DNA of 33,082 bases from Nanobdellota archaeon (GCA_021810345.1 JAJZIX010000007.1:1-33082), one strand, 5' to 3'. Shown: positions 1 through 7,892, numbered from the stretch's first letter. The notes: generated by a model from the sequence alone, not told the origin. Program-made: numbers and translations.

Positions 1-353
1 ACTATGTTTTTGATTTTCCGTTTCTCATAGCGCTCTATAGAATACGGTGTTTTCTGCTGTGTTTGGGCAAGCATCTTTTTGACATCCTCAAGCTCCTGCT
101 TGCTCATGTATCCGAAGTCAACTTCAATGCTATCATATCCCAGTCCTTCAAGTGCCTTCTTAATGTCTTTGTCTATTGTTGATGACAGGGGGCAACCTGG
201 TACAGTAAGCTTTATGTTTATTTTCAAAGAGTTGCCTTCTTTGTCTACACTTTGCACCATCTCAAGCTTGGTTATACTGAGGCCAATCTCAGGGTCCCTG
301 ACGTTCGACAGGAGCAGGTTAATCCTGTCCAGCTCCTCCTTTTGGATGCTCAT
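1..353 (-). CDS. Mrp/NBP35-type Fe-S carrier ATPase, N-terminal MIP18 (DUF59) domain; 3' part beyond window
   Basis: This gene is absent from the ORF track because it leaves the window. Reading the minus strand from the ATG at 353 gives about 117 residues beginning [20 protein letters not shown]. Residues 5-85 match the MIP18/DUF59 domain (RDPEIGLSI near the start, then [20 protein letters not shown] with the domain's usual single Cys). The tail [11 protein letters not shown] looks like the linker before the P-loop ATPase domain of Mrp/NBP35 proteins, which load and transfer Fe-S clusters in the cytoplasm. The start overlaps the radA stop as ATGA, so the two are probably translationally coupled in an Lrp-radA-mrp operon. 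The ATPase part is not visible, so a stand-alone MIP18 protein cannot be fully excluded. Confidence 0.75.
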   Translation of the reverse strand, partial: MSIQKEELDRINLLLSNVRDPEIGLSITKLEMVQSVDKEGNSLKINIKLTVPGCPLSSTIDKDIKKALEGLGYDSIEVDFGYMSKQELEDVKKMLAQTQQKTPYSIERYEKRKIKNI

Positions 354-1393
354 TTTTTCTTTTCTTCTTCTGCGTCAGTTATCCCATTCGCAGTTATCTC
401 GAACACTGCTTCGCCTTCCGGTAGGCTTGGTGAGTCCACAAGCTTTGCGACCCTAGAACCTTTTTTGCCTTTTCTTAAGTATATCCTGTAAGTTGCGACA
501 TGTCCGATTATATGCCCGCCGACTGCAACTGTTGGGTCTCCGAACATTACATCTGGTCTTGCCATCACCTGGTTTGTTATATAAACCGCTATGTTGAATC
601 TATCTGCAAGTCTCTGAAGAGTGTGCAGGACAACATTTACCTTCTGCTGTCTGTCTGCGAGCGTTCCGCGACCGACATACTCCGCCCTGAACAGCGCCAT
701 CATACTGTCGACTATTATCAGCTTTATCTTTGGGTCTTTGTTTATCAGTTCTGGTATCTTATCAACCAGCAGAGCCTGGTGGTCTGAGGAATAAGCCCTT
801 CCTATTCTTATGTTCTGGAGAACTTCCTTAGGGTCCACGTTTTTTGCTACTGCGAGCTGCTCTATCCTGGCAGGCCTGAATGTTCCTTCTGTATCTATCC
901 AGATAGCATGGCCCTCCAGCCCACCTTTCTCCTTCGGGAGCTGTACATTGACCGCAAGCTGGAATGCCAGCTGGCTTTTTCCAGATCCATACTCACCGTA
1001 ACACTCTGTTATGGCCTGAGTTTCTACGCCGCCGCCTAGAAGTATATCAAAAGCCTGGCTGCCAGTGGATATTCTCTGCACTGATTTTCGCTTGTCCTCA
1101 AACTCAAGGCCGGACATGAAATTCATCTTTGATGCTTCCCTGGCCTCGGCAACGATCTTCCTGGCTGTTGGTTCTCCCACTTCACAGATCTCAGCAAGTT
1201 CAAGCGGATTCGCGGTTGCAAGAGATATTATATCCATATACCCTGCATTTCTTATCTTGGAGGCAGTGGCTGCGCCAACTCCTGGCAAGTCCTTTATATC
1301 CTTATACTCGTAATCAGTATCTATAGGCTCGACCTTTTCTTCCTCCTTCTGTTTTTCTTCCACCGTTTCATCTTCGTCTTCTTTCTTTGCCAT
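350..1393 (-). CDS. radA: DNA repair and recombination protein RadA
   Basis: Archaeal RecA/Rad51-family recombinase that forms filaments on single-stranded DNA and catalyses strand exchange. The 347-residue protein is of normal family length. A charged N-terminal tail (1-28) precedes helix-hairpin-helix motifs (about 30-85, [12 protein letters not shown]). Next come the polymerisation motif FMSG (92-95), Walker A GEYGSGKS (133-140), Walker B LIIVDS (225-230) and an intact L2 DNA-binding loop region ([14 protein letters not shown], 274 onward). Translation starts with a strong Shine-Dalgarno GAGGAGGT that overlaps the stop of the upstream Lrp-like gene, so it is an internal operon gene rather than a leaderless one. 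It overlaps the downstream mrp start by 4 nt. Confidence 0.97.
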   Translation of the reverse strand: MAKKEDEDETVEEKQKEEEKVEPIDTDYEYKDIKDLPGVGAATASKIRNAGYMDIISLATANPLELAEICEVGEPTARKIVAEAREASKMNFMSGLEFEDKRKSVQRISTGSQAFDILLGGGVETQAITECYGEYGSGKSQLAFQLAVNVQLPKEKGGLEGHAIWIDTEGTFRPARIEQLAVAKNVDPKEVLQNIRIGRAYSSDHQALLVDKIPELINKDPKIKLIIVDSMMALFRAEYVGRGTLADRQQKVNVVLHTLQRLADRFNIAVYITNQVMARPDVMFGDPTVAVGGHIIGHVATYRIYLRKGKKGSRVAKLVDSPSLPEGEAVFEITANGITDAEEEKKK

Positions 1394-1396
1394 TTT

Positions 1397-1404
1397 ACCT
1401 CCTC
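1397..1404 (-). promoter_or_regulatory. Shine-Dalgarno of radA
   Basis: Minus-strand GAGGAGGT lies 3 nt upstream of the radA ATG (1393) and overlaps the TGA of the Lrp-like gene. It contrasts with the leaderless first genes of transcription units in this window and supports co-transcription. Confidence 0.7.
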
Positions 1405-1642
1405 ACTTAACCCTGCTCAGTACTATTGTGGTGTCTGTTCTACCGACACCTTTCTCCTTTCTGAGATTTGAGACCACAAAATTAGATAGATCTTCCATAT
1501 TGTCGTATTTAAGCCTCACAAGGAGGTCCCACTGCCCGCTTATCATAAGCACTTCGGTAACTCCCTCTATGCTCCCTATTGACCTGGCAACCTCTATAGG
1601 TGAGTTTCCTTCTAAAACCTGAATAAATATAAGCGCTTCCAT
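1403..1642 (-). CDS. Stand-alone Lrp/AsnC ligand-binding (RAM/ACT-like) domain protein
   Basis: The 79-residue protein consists only of the C-terminal effector-binding domain of Lrp/AsnC regulators and lacks the helix-turn-helix. It begins MEALIFIQVLEG and carries the family pattern IGSIEGVTEVLMISGQWDLLVRLK, in which the GQWDLLV strand is typical. Such proteins oligomerise and bind amino acids or partner Lrp proteins. It is the first gene of the probable Lrp-radA-mrp operon, ending 9 nt before the radA start. A TATA-like element (CTTTTAAATAG on the minus strand, 1671-1681) is centred about 34 nt upstream, implying a leader of only a few nucleotides. A direct role in regulating radA is not shown. 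Confidence 0.88.
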   Translation of the reverse strand: MEALIFIQVLEGNSPIEVARSIGSIEGVTEVLMISGQWDLLVRLKYDNMEDLSNFVVSNLRKEKGVGRTDTTIVLSRVK

Positions 1643-1762
1643 ACAACGATACTTATTCTAACGTCTGCTTCTATTTAAAAGTTTATACACACAAAGCGGC
1701 AATTTTTTTGTAATCTATCTTTGCACTTATAAAACCACCGGTCTCTTAATTTAGAGTCGGCG

Positions 1763-1770
1763 TGACGTCA
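1763..1770. promoter_or_regulatory. Perfect palindrome TGACGTCA just upstream of a TATA box
   Basis: This 8-bp perfect palindrome ends 4 bp before the TATA box (tataaata, 1775-1782) of the M16 peptidase gene, where a BRE or an activator would sit. An 8-bp palindrome is short and could be chance. Confidence 0.3.
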
Positions 1771-1804
1771 TGTCTATAAATATAACTTTGATTCTTTAGT
1801 TGTT

Positions 1805-3028
1805 ATGAAAATATTCAGGACAGATAGCGGAGTGCCGTACATTTTCTACCCGCTGGATGTGGGGTATACCTCACTTTTGGCAATTGTCTTATACGGCATG
1901 CTGGATGAGTCAAAGCCAGAACTTGCGCATACGCTCGAGCATATGCTGCTTCAAGGCACCCCTACCCAAACTTCAGATTCGATCATGAGGGATTTTAACA
2001 GGCTTTCTCCTTCCTCCTTCAATGCGAGCGCCGAAATAGATATGGTAACAATCCATGCACTTCCGGTAAAAAAGAAGGCTACCGAGGTTGTGGACATGCT
2101 GTCGGATATTATCAAAAACATGACTGTACCCGAAAAAGCCCTTGAAAACGAAAAGAAGGCAATTAATCTTGAGCTAGATGGTTTGAGGGAGAGCGTCGAC
2201 TCTCTGGTTGACCCATACATATACCAAGAGCTGTTCTCAAAAGAGTTTGCAAAGCACTTTGAATTTAGTACGGAAGAACAGGTTTATTCAATAACCCGAG
2301 ATGACATTCTCAAAGATTATAAGCGCTTCTTTGTTCCGGAGAATATGGTCTTTGTCGCTTATGGTGGAATAGAGGAAGAGAGTATGAAAAACGCAATAAA
2401 TAAGGGGTTTGACGGTTTCAAAAGCGGGAGCAGGAACAACAATACCTCAGAAATAAAACCGCGTGGCAAGAGCAGTGAACTTGAACTTGATATACCTAAT
2501 ACATCGGCCTCGAAGCTCTATATATCCATGCCTGGTCTGCGTTTTGAATCTAATAATAGGGTTGAGCGTCAATCACTGCTTATCTCTTCGTATATTCTCA
2601 AGGATAGATTATACAAAGCACTAAGGAATGATAGAGGCATTGTATATGATGTGCAGGCGGAGACATCATCCTACTTCCGCTTTGGCAGAATCTCCGCTTA
2701 CACCGAGTTATCCAAAGAATATTTTAGCGAGGCAAAAGCTATAATGTTCAAAGAAATACAGAAAGTTCACGATGGCGAAATAAACTCAGATGAAATCTCC
2801 GAAGAACTTTCACAGATAATGGACAGTACGCTCATACACCGGTATACAGAGCCTGTAGACTCAAGCATGGCCCTGGGGGCGCTGTATCTGGCTTTAAGGG
2901 ATATCAATGAAGTCAAAAAGTACGGCAGGCCGGAAAAAATAACAACAGATGATGTCAGGGCCGCCTGCTCGAAGTACTTTGACCTTGATAAGGCTGTAAG
3001 CGTAAGTATCTTTGACAAGAATAAATAA
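1805..3028 (+). CDS. M16 family zinc metallopeptidase
   Basis: The 407-residue protein has the inverted zinc motif HTLEH (H42, E45, H46). The third ligand, E123, stands exactly 76 residues after H46, the HxxEH-X76-E spacing of the family. The C-terminal half contains RGIVYDVQ, matching the conserved R/Y pair of the second M16 domain. One chain therefore carries both the catalytic HxxEH half and the R/Y half, as in homodimeric M16B peptidases. No signal peptide is seen, so it probably acts in the cytosol on peptides or unfolded segments; the substrate is unknown. The TATA box at 1775-1782 is centred 26.5 nt before the ATG, indicating a leaderless mRNA. The gene stands alone. Confidence 0.88.
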   Translation: MKIFRTDSGVPYIFYPLDVGYTSLLAIVLYGMLDESKPELAHTLEHMLLQGTPTQTSDSIMRDFNRLSPSSFNASAEIDMVTIHALPVKKKATEVVDMLSDIIKNMTVPEKALENEKKAINLELDGLRESVDSLVDPYIYQELFSKEFAKHFEFSTEEQVYSITRDDILKDYKRFFVPENMVFVAYGGIEEESMKNAINKGFDGFKSGSRNNNTSEIKPRGKSSELELDIPNTSASKLYISMPGLRFESNNRVERQSLLISSYILKDRLYKALRNDRGIVYDVQAETSSYFRFGRISAYTELSKEYFSEAKAIMFKEIQKVHDGEINSDEISEELSQIMDSTLIHRYTEPVDSSMALGALYLALRDINEVKKYGRPEKITTDDVRAACSKYFDLDKAVSVSIFDKNK

Positions 3029-3100
3029 TTCACCCGCCGTCACCGCAAATATATAAACTTGCTGGACGCTCTTATTATTAAAGACGCAGGCCAGAAAATC

Positions 3101-3172
3101 GCCTCTGTAGCTTAGCAGCATAGCGCCTGACTTGTAATCAGGAGGTCGAGGGTGCGAATCCCTCCAGAGGCT
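3101..3172 (+). tRNA. tRNA-Thr (anticodon TGT)
   Basis: All four arms fold. The acceptor GCCTCTG pairs with CAGAGGC and is followed by discriminator T (expected for archaeal tRNA-Thr). The D stem is GCTT/TAGC, the anticodon stem CCTGA/TCAGG with loop CTTGTAA, and the T stem GAGGG/CCCTC. No intron and no encoded CCA are present. Two oddities: the D loop AGCAGCA lacks the usual GG pair, and the T loop is TGCGAAT rather than TTCGAAT. A TATA-like atatataaac at 3049-3058 would give a 5' leader of about 20 nt for RNase P. Confidence 0.95.
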
Positions 3173-3215
3173 TATATGAATGGGTATAAATATTACGTGA
3201 AGTCATAAAATAAGT

Positions 3216-4034
3216 ATGGAAGAATCCCTAGAGAGCGTCCTGTTGGATAAAGAAATAGAGGAAAACGCTGAAGATAGCTTTCTGCATCACGTCTCAGGGA
3301 TGATAAAGGACAGGTCTAAGCTGGTCGTTGACAAATTTGGTGCTTCCGCCTTCTACCTGGTGAATCTTTCGTCCATGCCAGGCGGGTACAGTGCTTTGGG
3401 ATCAATGGCTTTGCTGCCCAGGCAGAGCATGATGAAACTGAAAAGCATAATAGGGGCAAATATCTTCTTATTTGACTTTAAGGAAGACGCAATGGTAACT
3501 ATAGCAAGAGGTTACGGTAAGTATATGGATTATGACATGCTGATAAGACGCGATAACTTCAGTAGAGTAGGTGTAGATTTATATAATCTAGCTAAATCAA
3601 AGCTGAAGTCAAAAAAGAAGGAGATCGTTGATGGGCACACCCTCGGGTATTTCGACCATTGTTCAAGCAAAATATACTTTTTAGCGTCCAATGTGAAGCT
3701 GTATTCGAAGCTTGTCACATATGATGAGGACGGCCAAAAGATGTATCTGACAACAAAAGAAAGACTGATGTCAGCACAGATCGTCGACAAGAAAGTAGAT
3801 TTATTCAAGGTTTTAACTCACTTGGATTCAGAGTCCGTTAAATTCTTCACCTCTCTTTTTCCAACTGGCCCCCTTATGATCGTGGATATAAAGAACAAGA
3901 AGATATACTCATTCGAGAAGGTCGACGGGGATTATGTCTATAAAGTATCAGACAAGGAAGAGCTGCCAGAAGTATATGGCACAGCCGACCACCTTTTCAA
4001 CAAAAAGGAAGATTATAGCTCACTGTATGGTTAA
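3216..4034 (+). CDS. Conserved-looking soluble protein of unknown function
   Basis: The 272-residue protein is not recognised. It is charged, with an acidic N-terminal 20 residues, a mixed alpha/beta composition and no signal peptide or membrane segment. Notable stretches are VDKFGASAFYLVNLSSMPGG (39 onward) and a middle section rich in Lys (SKLKSKKKE). The TATA box tataaata (3185-3192) is centred 27.5 nt before the ATG, so the message is probably leaderless. It is convergent with aspS, and the two stop codons interlock in the tetranucleotide TTAA at 4031-4034. Confidence 0.7.
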   Translation: MEESLESVLLDKEIEENAEDSFLHHVSGMIKDRSKLVVDKFGASAFYLVNLSSMPGGYSALGSMALLPRQSMMKLKSIIGANIFLFDFKEDAMVTIARGYGKYMDYDMLIRRDNFSRVGVDLYNLAKSKLKSKKKEIVDGHTLGYFDHCSSKIYFLASNVKLYSKLVTYDEDGQKMYLTTKERLMSAQIVDKKVDLFKVLTHLDSESVKFFTSLFPTGPLMIVDIKNKKIYSFEKVDGDYVYKVSDKEELPEVYGTADHLFNKKEDYSSLYG

Positions 4035-5314
4035 GGAGCCAGTCTTTCCGGTGTCCTAGGCAGAAGGGTCGCCTCAGCAACATTTTCTAATCCAAGAAGC
4101 TGTTTTACTATCCTTTCCAAGCCTGTTCCGGAGCCGCCGTGCGGGGGCACTCCATACTTGAAAAAATCCAGGTAAAAAGCGAATTTTTCGGGATCTAGCC
4201 CCTTTTCCACGAGCTGCTTGACCAGTACATCGTACCTATGCTCTCTCTGCGCAAGGGTCGTTATCTCCAGTCCTTTGAATATCAGGTCGGCACGGTACGT
4301 AATGGATGGATCAGACTCCTTCCGCATATGATAAAACTGGGCGGCAGACCATGGAAATTCAGTGAGGAAGAAGAAGTCGCTACCGAATTTGTTTTTTACG
4401 TAGTCTCCCAATATCCTTTCTCCTTCTGGGTCTATATCGCCGTCATCCTTTAGTGTTTTGCCGTAGTCTTTCAGTATCTCAGAAGCCTGTGCCATTGTGA
4501 TCCTAGGAAAAGGCACAGCCGGATTCTCCAGATTTAACTGGTAAAGGTCCAGCTCAGGCTTGTTTTTCTCCTTTAAGTCCTTGTAAATCCTAGTTATCAT
4601 CCCTTCCATCACACTCATAATGTCCTCATAGGACTTTATGAAGCTCATCTCCAAGTCTACACTAGTGTATTCTGTCAAGTGCCTTGTGGTATGGTGAGGT
4701 TCCGCTCTGAATACAGGCCCGATCTCGAAGATCTTCTCAAAGCCGGCTGCCATCATCATCTGCTTATAGAACTGTGGAGACTGGGCAAGGTATGCCGTTT
4801 TGTCAAAATATATTATCTGGAAAACATTCGCGCCGCCTTCGGTTGCCTGCGAGACTATCTTTGATGAGTGTATCTGGTAAAATCCTCCTTCCTCGAAGAA
4901 TCGTGATATGCTATTGCTGACTGTGCTCTGTATCTTGAATATAGCAGCTATCTTCGGCTTCCTCAAGCTGAGGAACCTGTAATCAAGGTCTTTGTCTAGT
5001 GAGGATTGCACATTTTTATTCAGGTTTAGTGGGACGGGCTGGGCGGATTCAGTCAGGACTTCAATCTTCTCGGGGATTATTTCGTACCCGTTCAGCGCTT
5101 TCTGGTTTTCTTTTTTCTTTCCGGTTACCTCGATAACAGATTCATTCTTTAGTGCTTTGGAGGTCTCCAGAAGGCTGCCCGCAGTATCTTTCAGCAGTGT
5201 GAGCTGGTAGTGGCCTTTTATATCCCTAACATCCACAAAAACCAGTTTTCCCAGGTCTCTTACGTTTTCGACCCACCCTATCAATCTTATTGCTTCTCCT
5301 TTTTCCTCAATCAT
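4031..5314 (-). CDS. aspS: Aspartyl-tRNA synthetase, archaeal type
   Basis: Class II synthetase charging tRNA-Asp. The 427 residues comprise an OB-fold anticodon-binding domain (about 1-95, starting LIGWVENVRD) and a class II catalytic domain. Motif 2 is FEIGPVFRAEPHHTTRHLTE; motif 3 is GGSGTGLERIV with the C-terminal LLPRTPERLAP. The archaeal length and absence of the bacterial GAD insertion identify the archaeal/eukaryotic type. By rough alignment from memory with Thermococcus AspRS, the two positions that enforce tRNA-Asp discrimination (W26, K85) are Glu and Leu here, so specificity for Asp alone cannot be assumed. The start lies 25.5 nt from a TATA-like element shared with the divergent UDG gene. 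Confidence 0.96.
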   Translation of the reverse strand: MIEEKGEAIRLIGWVENVRDLGKLVFVDVRDIKGHYQLTLLKDTAGSLLETSKALKNESVIEVTGKKKENQKALNGYEIIPEKIEVLTESAQPVPLNLNKNVQSSLDKDLDYRFLSLRKPKIAAIFKIQSTVSNSISRFFEEGGFYQIHSSKIVSQATEGGANVFQIIYFDKTAYLAQSPQFYKQMMMAAGFEKIFEIGPVFRAEPHHTTRHLTEYTSVDLEMSFIKSYEDIMSVMEGMITRIYKDLKEKNKPELDLYQLNLENPAVPFPRITMAQASEILKDYGKTLKDDGDIDPEGERILGDYVKNKFGSDFFFLTEFPWSAAQFYHMRKESDPSITYRADLIFKGLEITTLAQREHRYDVLVKQLVEKGLDPEKFAFYLDFFKYGVPPHGGSGTGLERIVKQLLGLENVAEATLLPRTPERLAP

Positions 5315-5335
5315 TATTATCCAAATCCACAGTAG

Positions 5336-5343
5336 TTATTTAA
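5336..5343. promoter_or_regulatory. Shared bidirectional TATA-like element between aspS and UDG
   Basis: The only TATA-like sequence in the 52-nt divergent gap is ttatttaa (TTAAATAA on the other strand). Its centre is 25.5 nt from the aspS ATG and 27.5 nt from the UDG ATG, correct for leaderless transcription in both directions. Confidence 0.6.
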
Positions 5344-5366
5344 GCTTATCCTACCAAAAGCAGTTT

Positions 5367-5924
5367 ATGGATGCATTGCAGGAAATAGCCAAACGTGTAA
5401 ATGTCTGCCAGCTTTGCGAACTCTCAAAAGGCAGGATAAATGCGGTCCCAGGCGATGGGAATCCCAACGCCAAGCTGATGGTAATCGGCGAAGCACCAGG
5501 GAAGTACGAAGATCTGCAGGGTAAACCATTTGTGGGCATGTCAGGCAGATTTTTGAACAAATATCTTGAAGCAGCCGGAATATCAAGGCAGGAGGCATTT
5601 GTGACAAATGCAGTCAAATGCAGGCCGCCAAGCAACAGGAAGCCGACGGAGGTTGAAATAGAGACATGCAGGCCGTACCTGATTGCACAGATTGAAGCTA
5701 TAAAGCCGCAGCTTCTGCTTGCGTTGGGCACATCGGCATGCAATGCCTTGGGCATAAAGTACACTCATCTATCGGAGGTAAAAGGCAAGCTGATAGATAT
5801 AGACTTGGGTGGTCTTAAAGTTAAGTGCTTTGTTACCTTTCATCCCTCCTTTCCGATGAGGTTTCCAAGCAAAAGGGAGACATTTTTGGAGGACCTCAAA
5901 CAGGTCAAGAAGATGCTTATTTAA
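5367..5924 (+). CDS. Uracil-DNA glycosylase, family 4 (Fe-S)
   Basis: Removes uracil from DNA to start base excision repair. The 185 residues are normal for family 4. Four cysteines for the [4Fe-4S] cluster are visible: C14 and C17 (CQLC), C85 (KCRPP) and C101 (ETCRPYL). Family motifs are GEAPGKYEDLQGKPFVG (41-57) and the C-terminal FHPSFPMRF, which carries the HPS of the uracil-recognition loop. The start matches a leaderless mRNA from the TATA element shared with aspS. No operon partner follows within 50 nt. Confidence 0.95.
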   Translation: MDALQEIAKRVNVCQLCELSKGRINAVPGDGNPNAKLMVIGEAPGKYEDLQGKPFVGMSGRFLNKYLEAAGISRQEAFVTNAVKCRPPSNRKPTEVEIETCRPYLIAQIEAIKPQLLLALGTSACNALGIKYTHLSEVKGKLIDIDLGGLKVKCFVTFHPSFPMRFPSKRETFLEDLKQVKKMLI

Positions 5925-5936
5925 TAACTACAGCTA

Positions 5937-5958
5937 AATAGTAAAGTATTTATATAGG
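5937..5958 (+). promoter_or_regulatory. Promoter block, copy 1 (22 bp identical to 28186-28207)
   Basis: The block contains gtaaagtatttatatagg, with the TATA core tttatata at 5949-5956 centred 24.5 nt before the ATG at 5977. The same 22 bp, base for base, precede the unknown operon at 28.2 kb. In both places a catat string follows a few bases later. This suggests that the two units are expressed together. Confidence 0.65.
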
Positions 5959-5976
5959 AGCTATTCATATAGAGGT

Positions 5977-6861
5977 ATGGTTAAAAAAGCAAAAGAAGAT
6001 AGTAATGCAACAGGTCAATCTGTTGCTTCGAAAGCGAAGACAATAGAAGAGATACTTAATAGCCATCCAAAGGAGAGCATGCCTGGATACTTAAATCTGG
6101 TTAACAGCCTCAAGCAATTCTACAGATCAAAAGACAGCGATAAACTGGATGTAAATACCTTGGGAAAATCGATTTACAATTCACTTGAGACGGTGCTGAG
6201 AGAAGACATGAAGGATGTATATTCCTCTCTTGATGCCAAGGCCATGTTGCAGTCGATTAAATACAACATAGATGGGAACTCCCTAAAGAAGGAGGGCCTG
6301 AATATGTTGGCTACCTACTCAAAGGACATAGTTTCAAAGCTTTGGGATGAGATGAAAAGCAATCTCACCAGCCCAGACTCCAATACTTCGCAACTCAACA
6401 GCCTGTTAGCGGCCATATTACTGGGTGGAAAAGAGTTTGGCGACTTGTACGATCAGCTTTCATCGCATGATAGCTTTAAGCTTCCGAAAGCTTATGGAAG
6501 TCTAATCTCTGAAATAAAAGGAGAGATGGGCGACACATCAAACGTTGGAACGTACTTCGGAAAGCTTCTGGCAGCCAGGGCCGGCACTCCATACAAAAAT
6601 AGCAATTTCACACCAGAGCAGATAAAGAAGATAGAAGATGAGAGTAACTCACTGTACAAAGAGATGGTCGCAGAAATGGATGAGATCCATAAGCAGGCCC
6701 TCCAGAAGAACATATATAACATGCTTTCAGGCGAGATGGTGAACAACATCTCAAAAGTCGATCTCGACCACGCAAGATCCAAACTATCCGGCGCAGACCC
6801 AGTTGAAGGACTTTCAGCGGTATTTAACATGCCGCAGTACTTCCAGGGGCCCGGCGATTAA
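5977..6861 (+). CDS. Unknown soluble, mostly helical protein
   Basis: The 294-residue protein is not recognised. It starts MVKKAKED, has a Ser/Lys-rich N-terminus, and appears helical throughout, with no Cys, no signal peptide and no membrane span. A Gly/Ser-flanked hydrophobic stretch (LNSLLAAILLGGKEF) sits in the middle and the tail is short (QYFQGPGD). The ATG is 24.5 nt from the centre of its TATA box. Its promoter is a 22-bp identical copy of that of the operon at 28241, the only functional hint available. GAGGT lies directly before the ATG, too close for a normal ribosome-binding site. Confidence 0.7.
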   Translation: MVKKAKEDSNATGQSVASKAKTIEEILNSHPKESMPGYLNLVNSLKQFYRSKDSDKLDVNTLGKSIYNSLETVLREDMKDVYSSLDAKAMLQSIKYNIDGNSLKKEGLNMLATYSKDIVSKLWDEMKSNLTSPDSNTSQLNSLLAAILLGGKEFGDLYDQLSSHDSFKLPKAYGSLISEIKGEMGDTSNVGTYFGKLLAARAGTPYKNSNFTPEQIKKIEDESNSLYKEMVAEMDEIHKQALQKNIYNMLSGEMVNNISKVDLDHARSKLSGADPVEGLSAVFNMPQYFQGPGD

Positions 6862-6925
6862 AACCATATCCGTTTAAATAGCGTCTGTAGTTCATTTTGA
6901 ACGGCCGCAGGAACGTTTTTTAATC

Positions 6926-6940
6926 TAGATAGTCTATCTA
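6926..6940. promoter_or_regulatory. Perfect 15-bp palindrome between TATA box and start codon (operator candidate)
   Basis: TAGATAG-T-CTATCTA has two perfect 7-bp arms around one base. It lies directly downstream of the TATA-like tttttaatc (6916-6924) and 4 nt before the ATG at 6945. A protein bound there would block RNA polymerase, as many archaeal repressors do. Confidence 0.5.
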
Positions 6941-6944
6941 ACTA

Positions 6945-7892
6945 ATGCAGAAAAAACTTGAGAATACAGTAGTAGTAGTGATTCTGATCATCCTTCTACT
7001 TTATTTTGTGCTTAATTATAACCTGCCCGAAGCCGCAAAGGACATCTCCAGGATAAGGCTTGTTTATATCCCTTACTTGATCCTTGCGTGGATCGCATTC
7101 ACCTCGACTAAGATATTTCCGTGGTCTTTGGCTATCAGAAAGATAGGAGTCAAGATGTCCCTGCTGAAGAGTTTTCTGATAATGTATGCTTTCTTTGGGG
7201 TGGGCAGCACAAGCATTGCAATAGGGCAGCTTATACCTCTACGAGAACTGGAAAAGTTTAAGAAGAACTCAAAGTTCTTCTCATTTACAATCATATTCTT
7301 TGTGGGAGTGACAAGTGGTATAGCCGCTTTGGTCATGGCAGTTGTCTCATCAATAATTCTGTCTAAGTTCATAATCTACCTCCTTTTTGCCCTTTCCGTG
7401 CTCTATATCTTCACGTCTCTCCTAAGTTTTGAAACCCCATACAACAAATTGAAGGCTGTACTGAACCACTATAAAAAGATACGGAGATCAAAGTTTACTA
7501 AGACTGCCATGAAGTACATAAACGGGATGAAAACCCAAAGGGGCATGATGTCCCAAAAGTACCTAATATCCGGCACAGCGCTTTTCATACCATCGGTAAT
7601 ATTTGAATCACTGCTTCTTGTCTTGATTCTGGCATCATTCAGCGTGAATTTGTCAATATTCGCGGGAATATTTATATTCACTATTGCAGTAACTATAGGT
7701 AACACCTCCGGGCTCCCCTCAGGAATCGGGCCCGAAGACATATCTCTAATTGCACTAATGCTTCTTTTTGGGGTCCCCGGAGTCCTAGCGCTGTCAACTC
7801 TGCTGATATTTAGGTTTCTGAATACTTTCCTGGTTATAATGGCAGGGTATACCTCACTAATTTTGATTAAATTTATAAATATGAAGTCATAA
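6945..7892 (+). CDS. UPF0104 / lysylphosphatidylglycerol-synthase-like integral membrane protein
   Basis: The 315-residue protein has about eight membrane segments and the family's late signature GNTSGLPSGIGPEDISLIAL followed by FGVPGVLALSTLLIFRFLN. This fold is shared with the flippase half of MprF and with archaeal AglD-like proteins, so a role in moving or modifying a polar lipid or lipid-linked glycan is plausible but not shown. The soluble aminoacyl-transferase domain of MprF is absent. Glycosyltransferase genes downstream fit envelope glycan work. The start follows a TATA-like element by about 25 nt, with a 15-bp palindrome between them. Confidence 0.82.
   Translation: MQKKLENTVVVVILIILLLYFVLNYNLPEAAKDISRIRLVYIPYLILAWIAFTSTKIFPWSLAIRKIGVKMSLLKSFLIMYAFFGVGSTSIAIGQLIPLRELEKFKKNSKFFSFTIIFFVGVTSGIAALVMAVVSSIILSKFIIYLLFALSVLYIFTSLLSFETPYNKLKAVLNHYKKIRRSKFTKTAMKYINGMKTQRGMMSQKYLISGTALFIPSVIFESLLLVLILASFSVNLSIFAGIFIFTIAVTIGNTSGLPSGIGPEDISLIALMLLFGVPGVLALSTLLIFRFLNTFLVIMAGYTSLILIKFINMKS

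Noticed and set aside
1107-1120. RadA polymerisation motif reads FMSG instead of FxxA
   Set aside because: As I recall, some methanogen RadA proteins also have Gly at this position, so it is probably normal variation.
79-1326. Several plus-strand ORFs opposite radA and mrp (79, 252, 500, 810, 1065, 1129)
   Set aside because: They are antisense shadows of clearly coding minus-strand genes and show no protein-like features.
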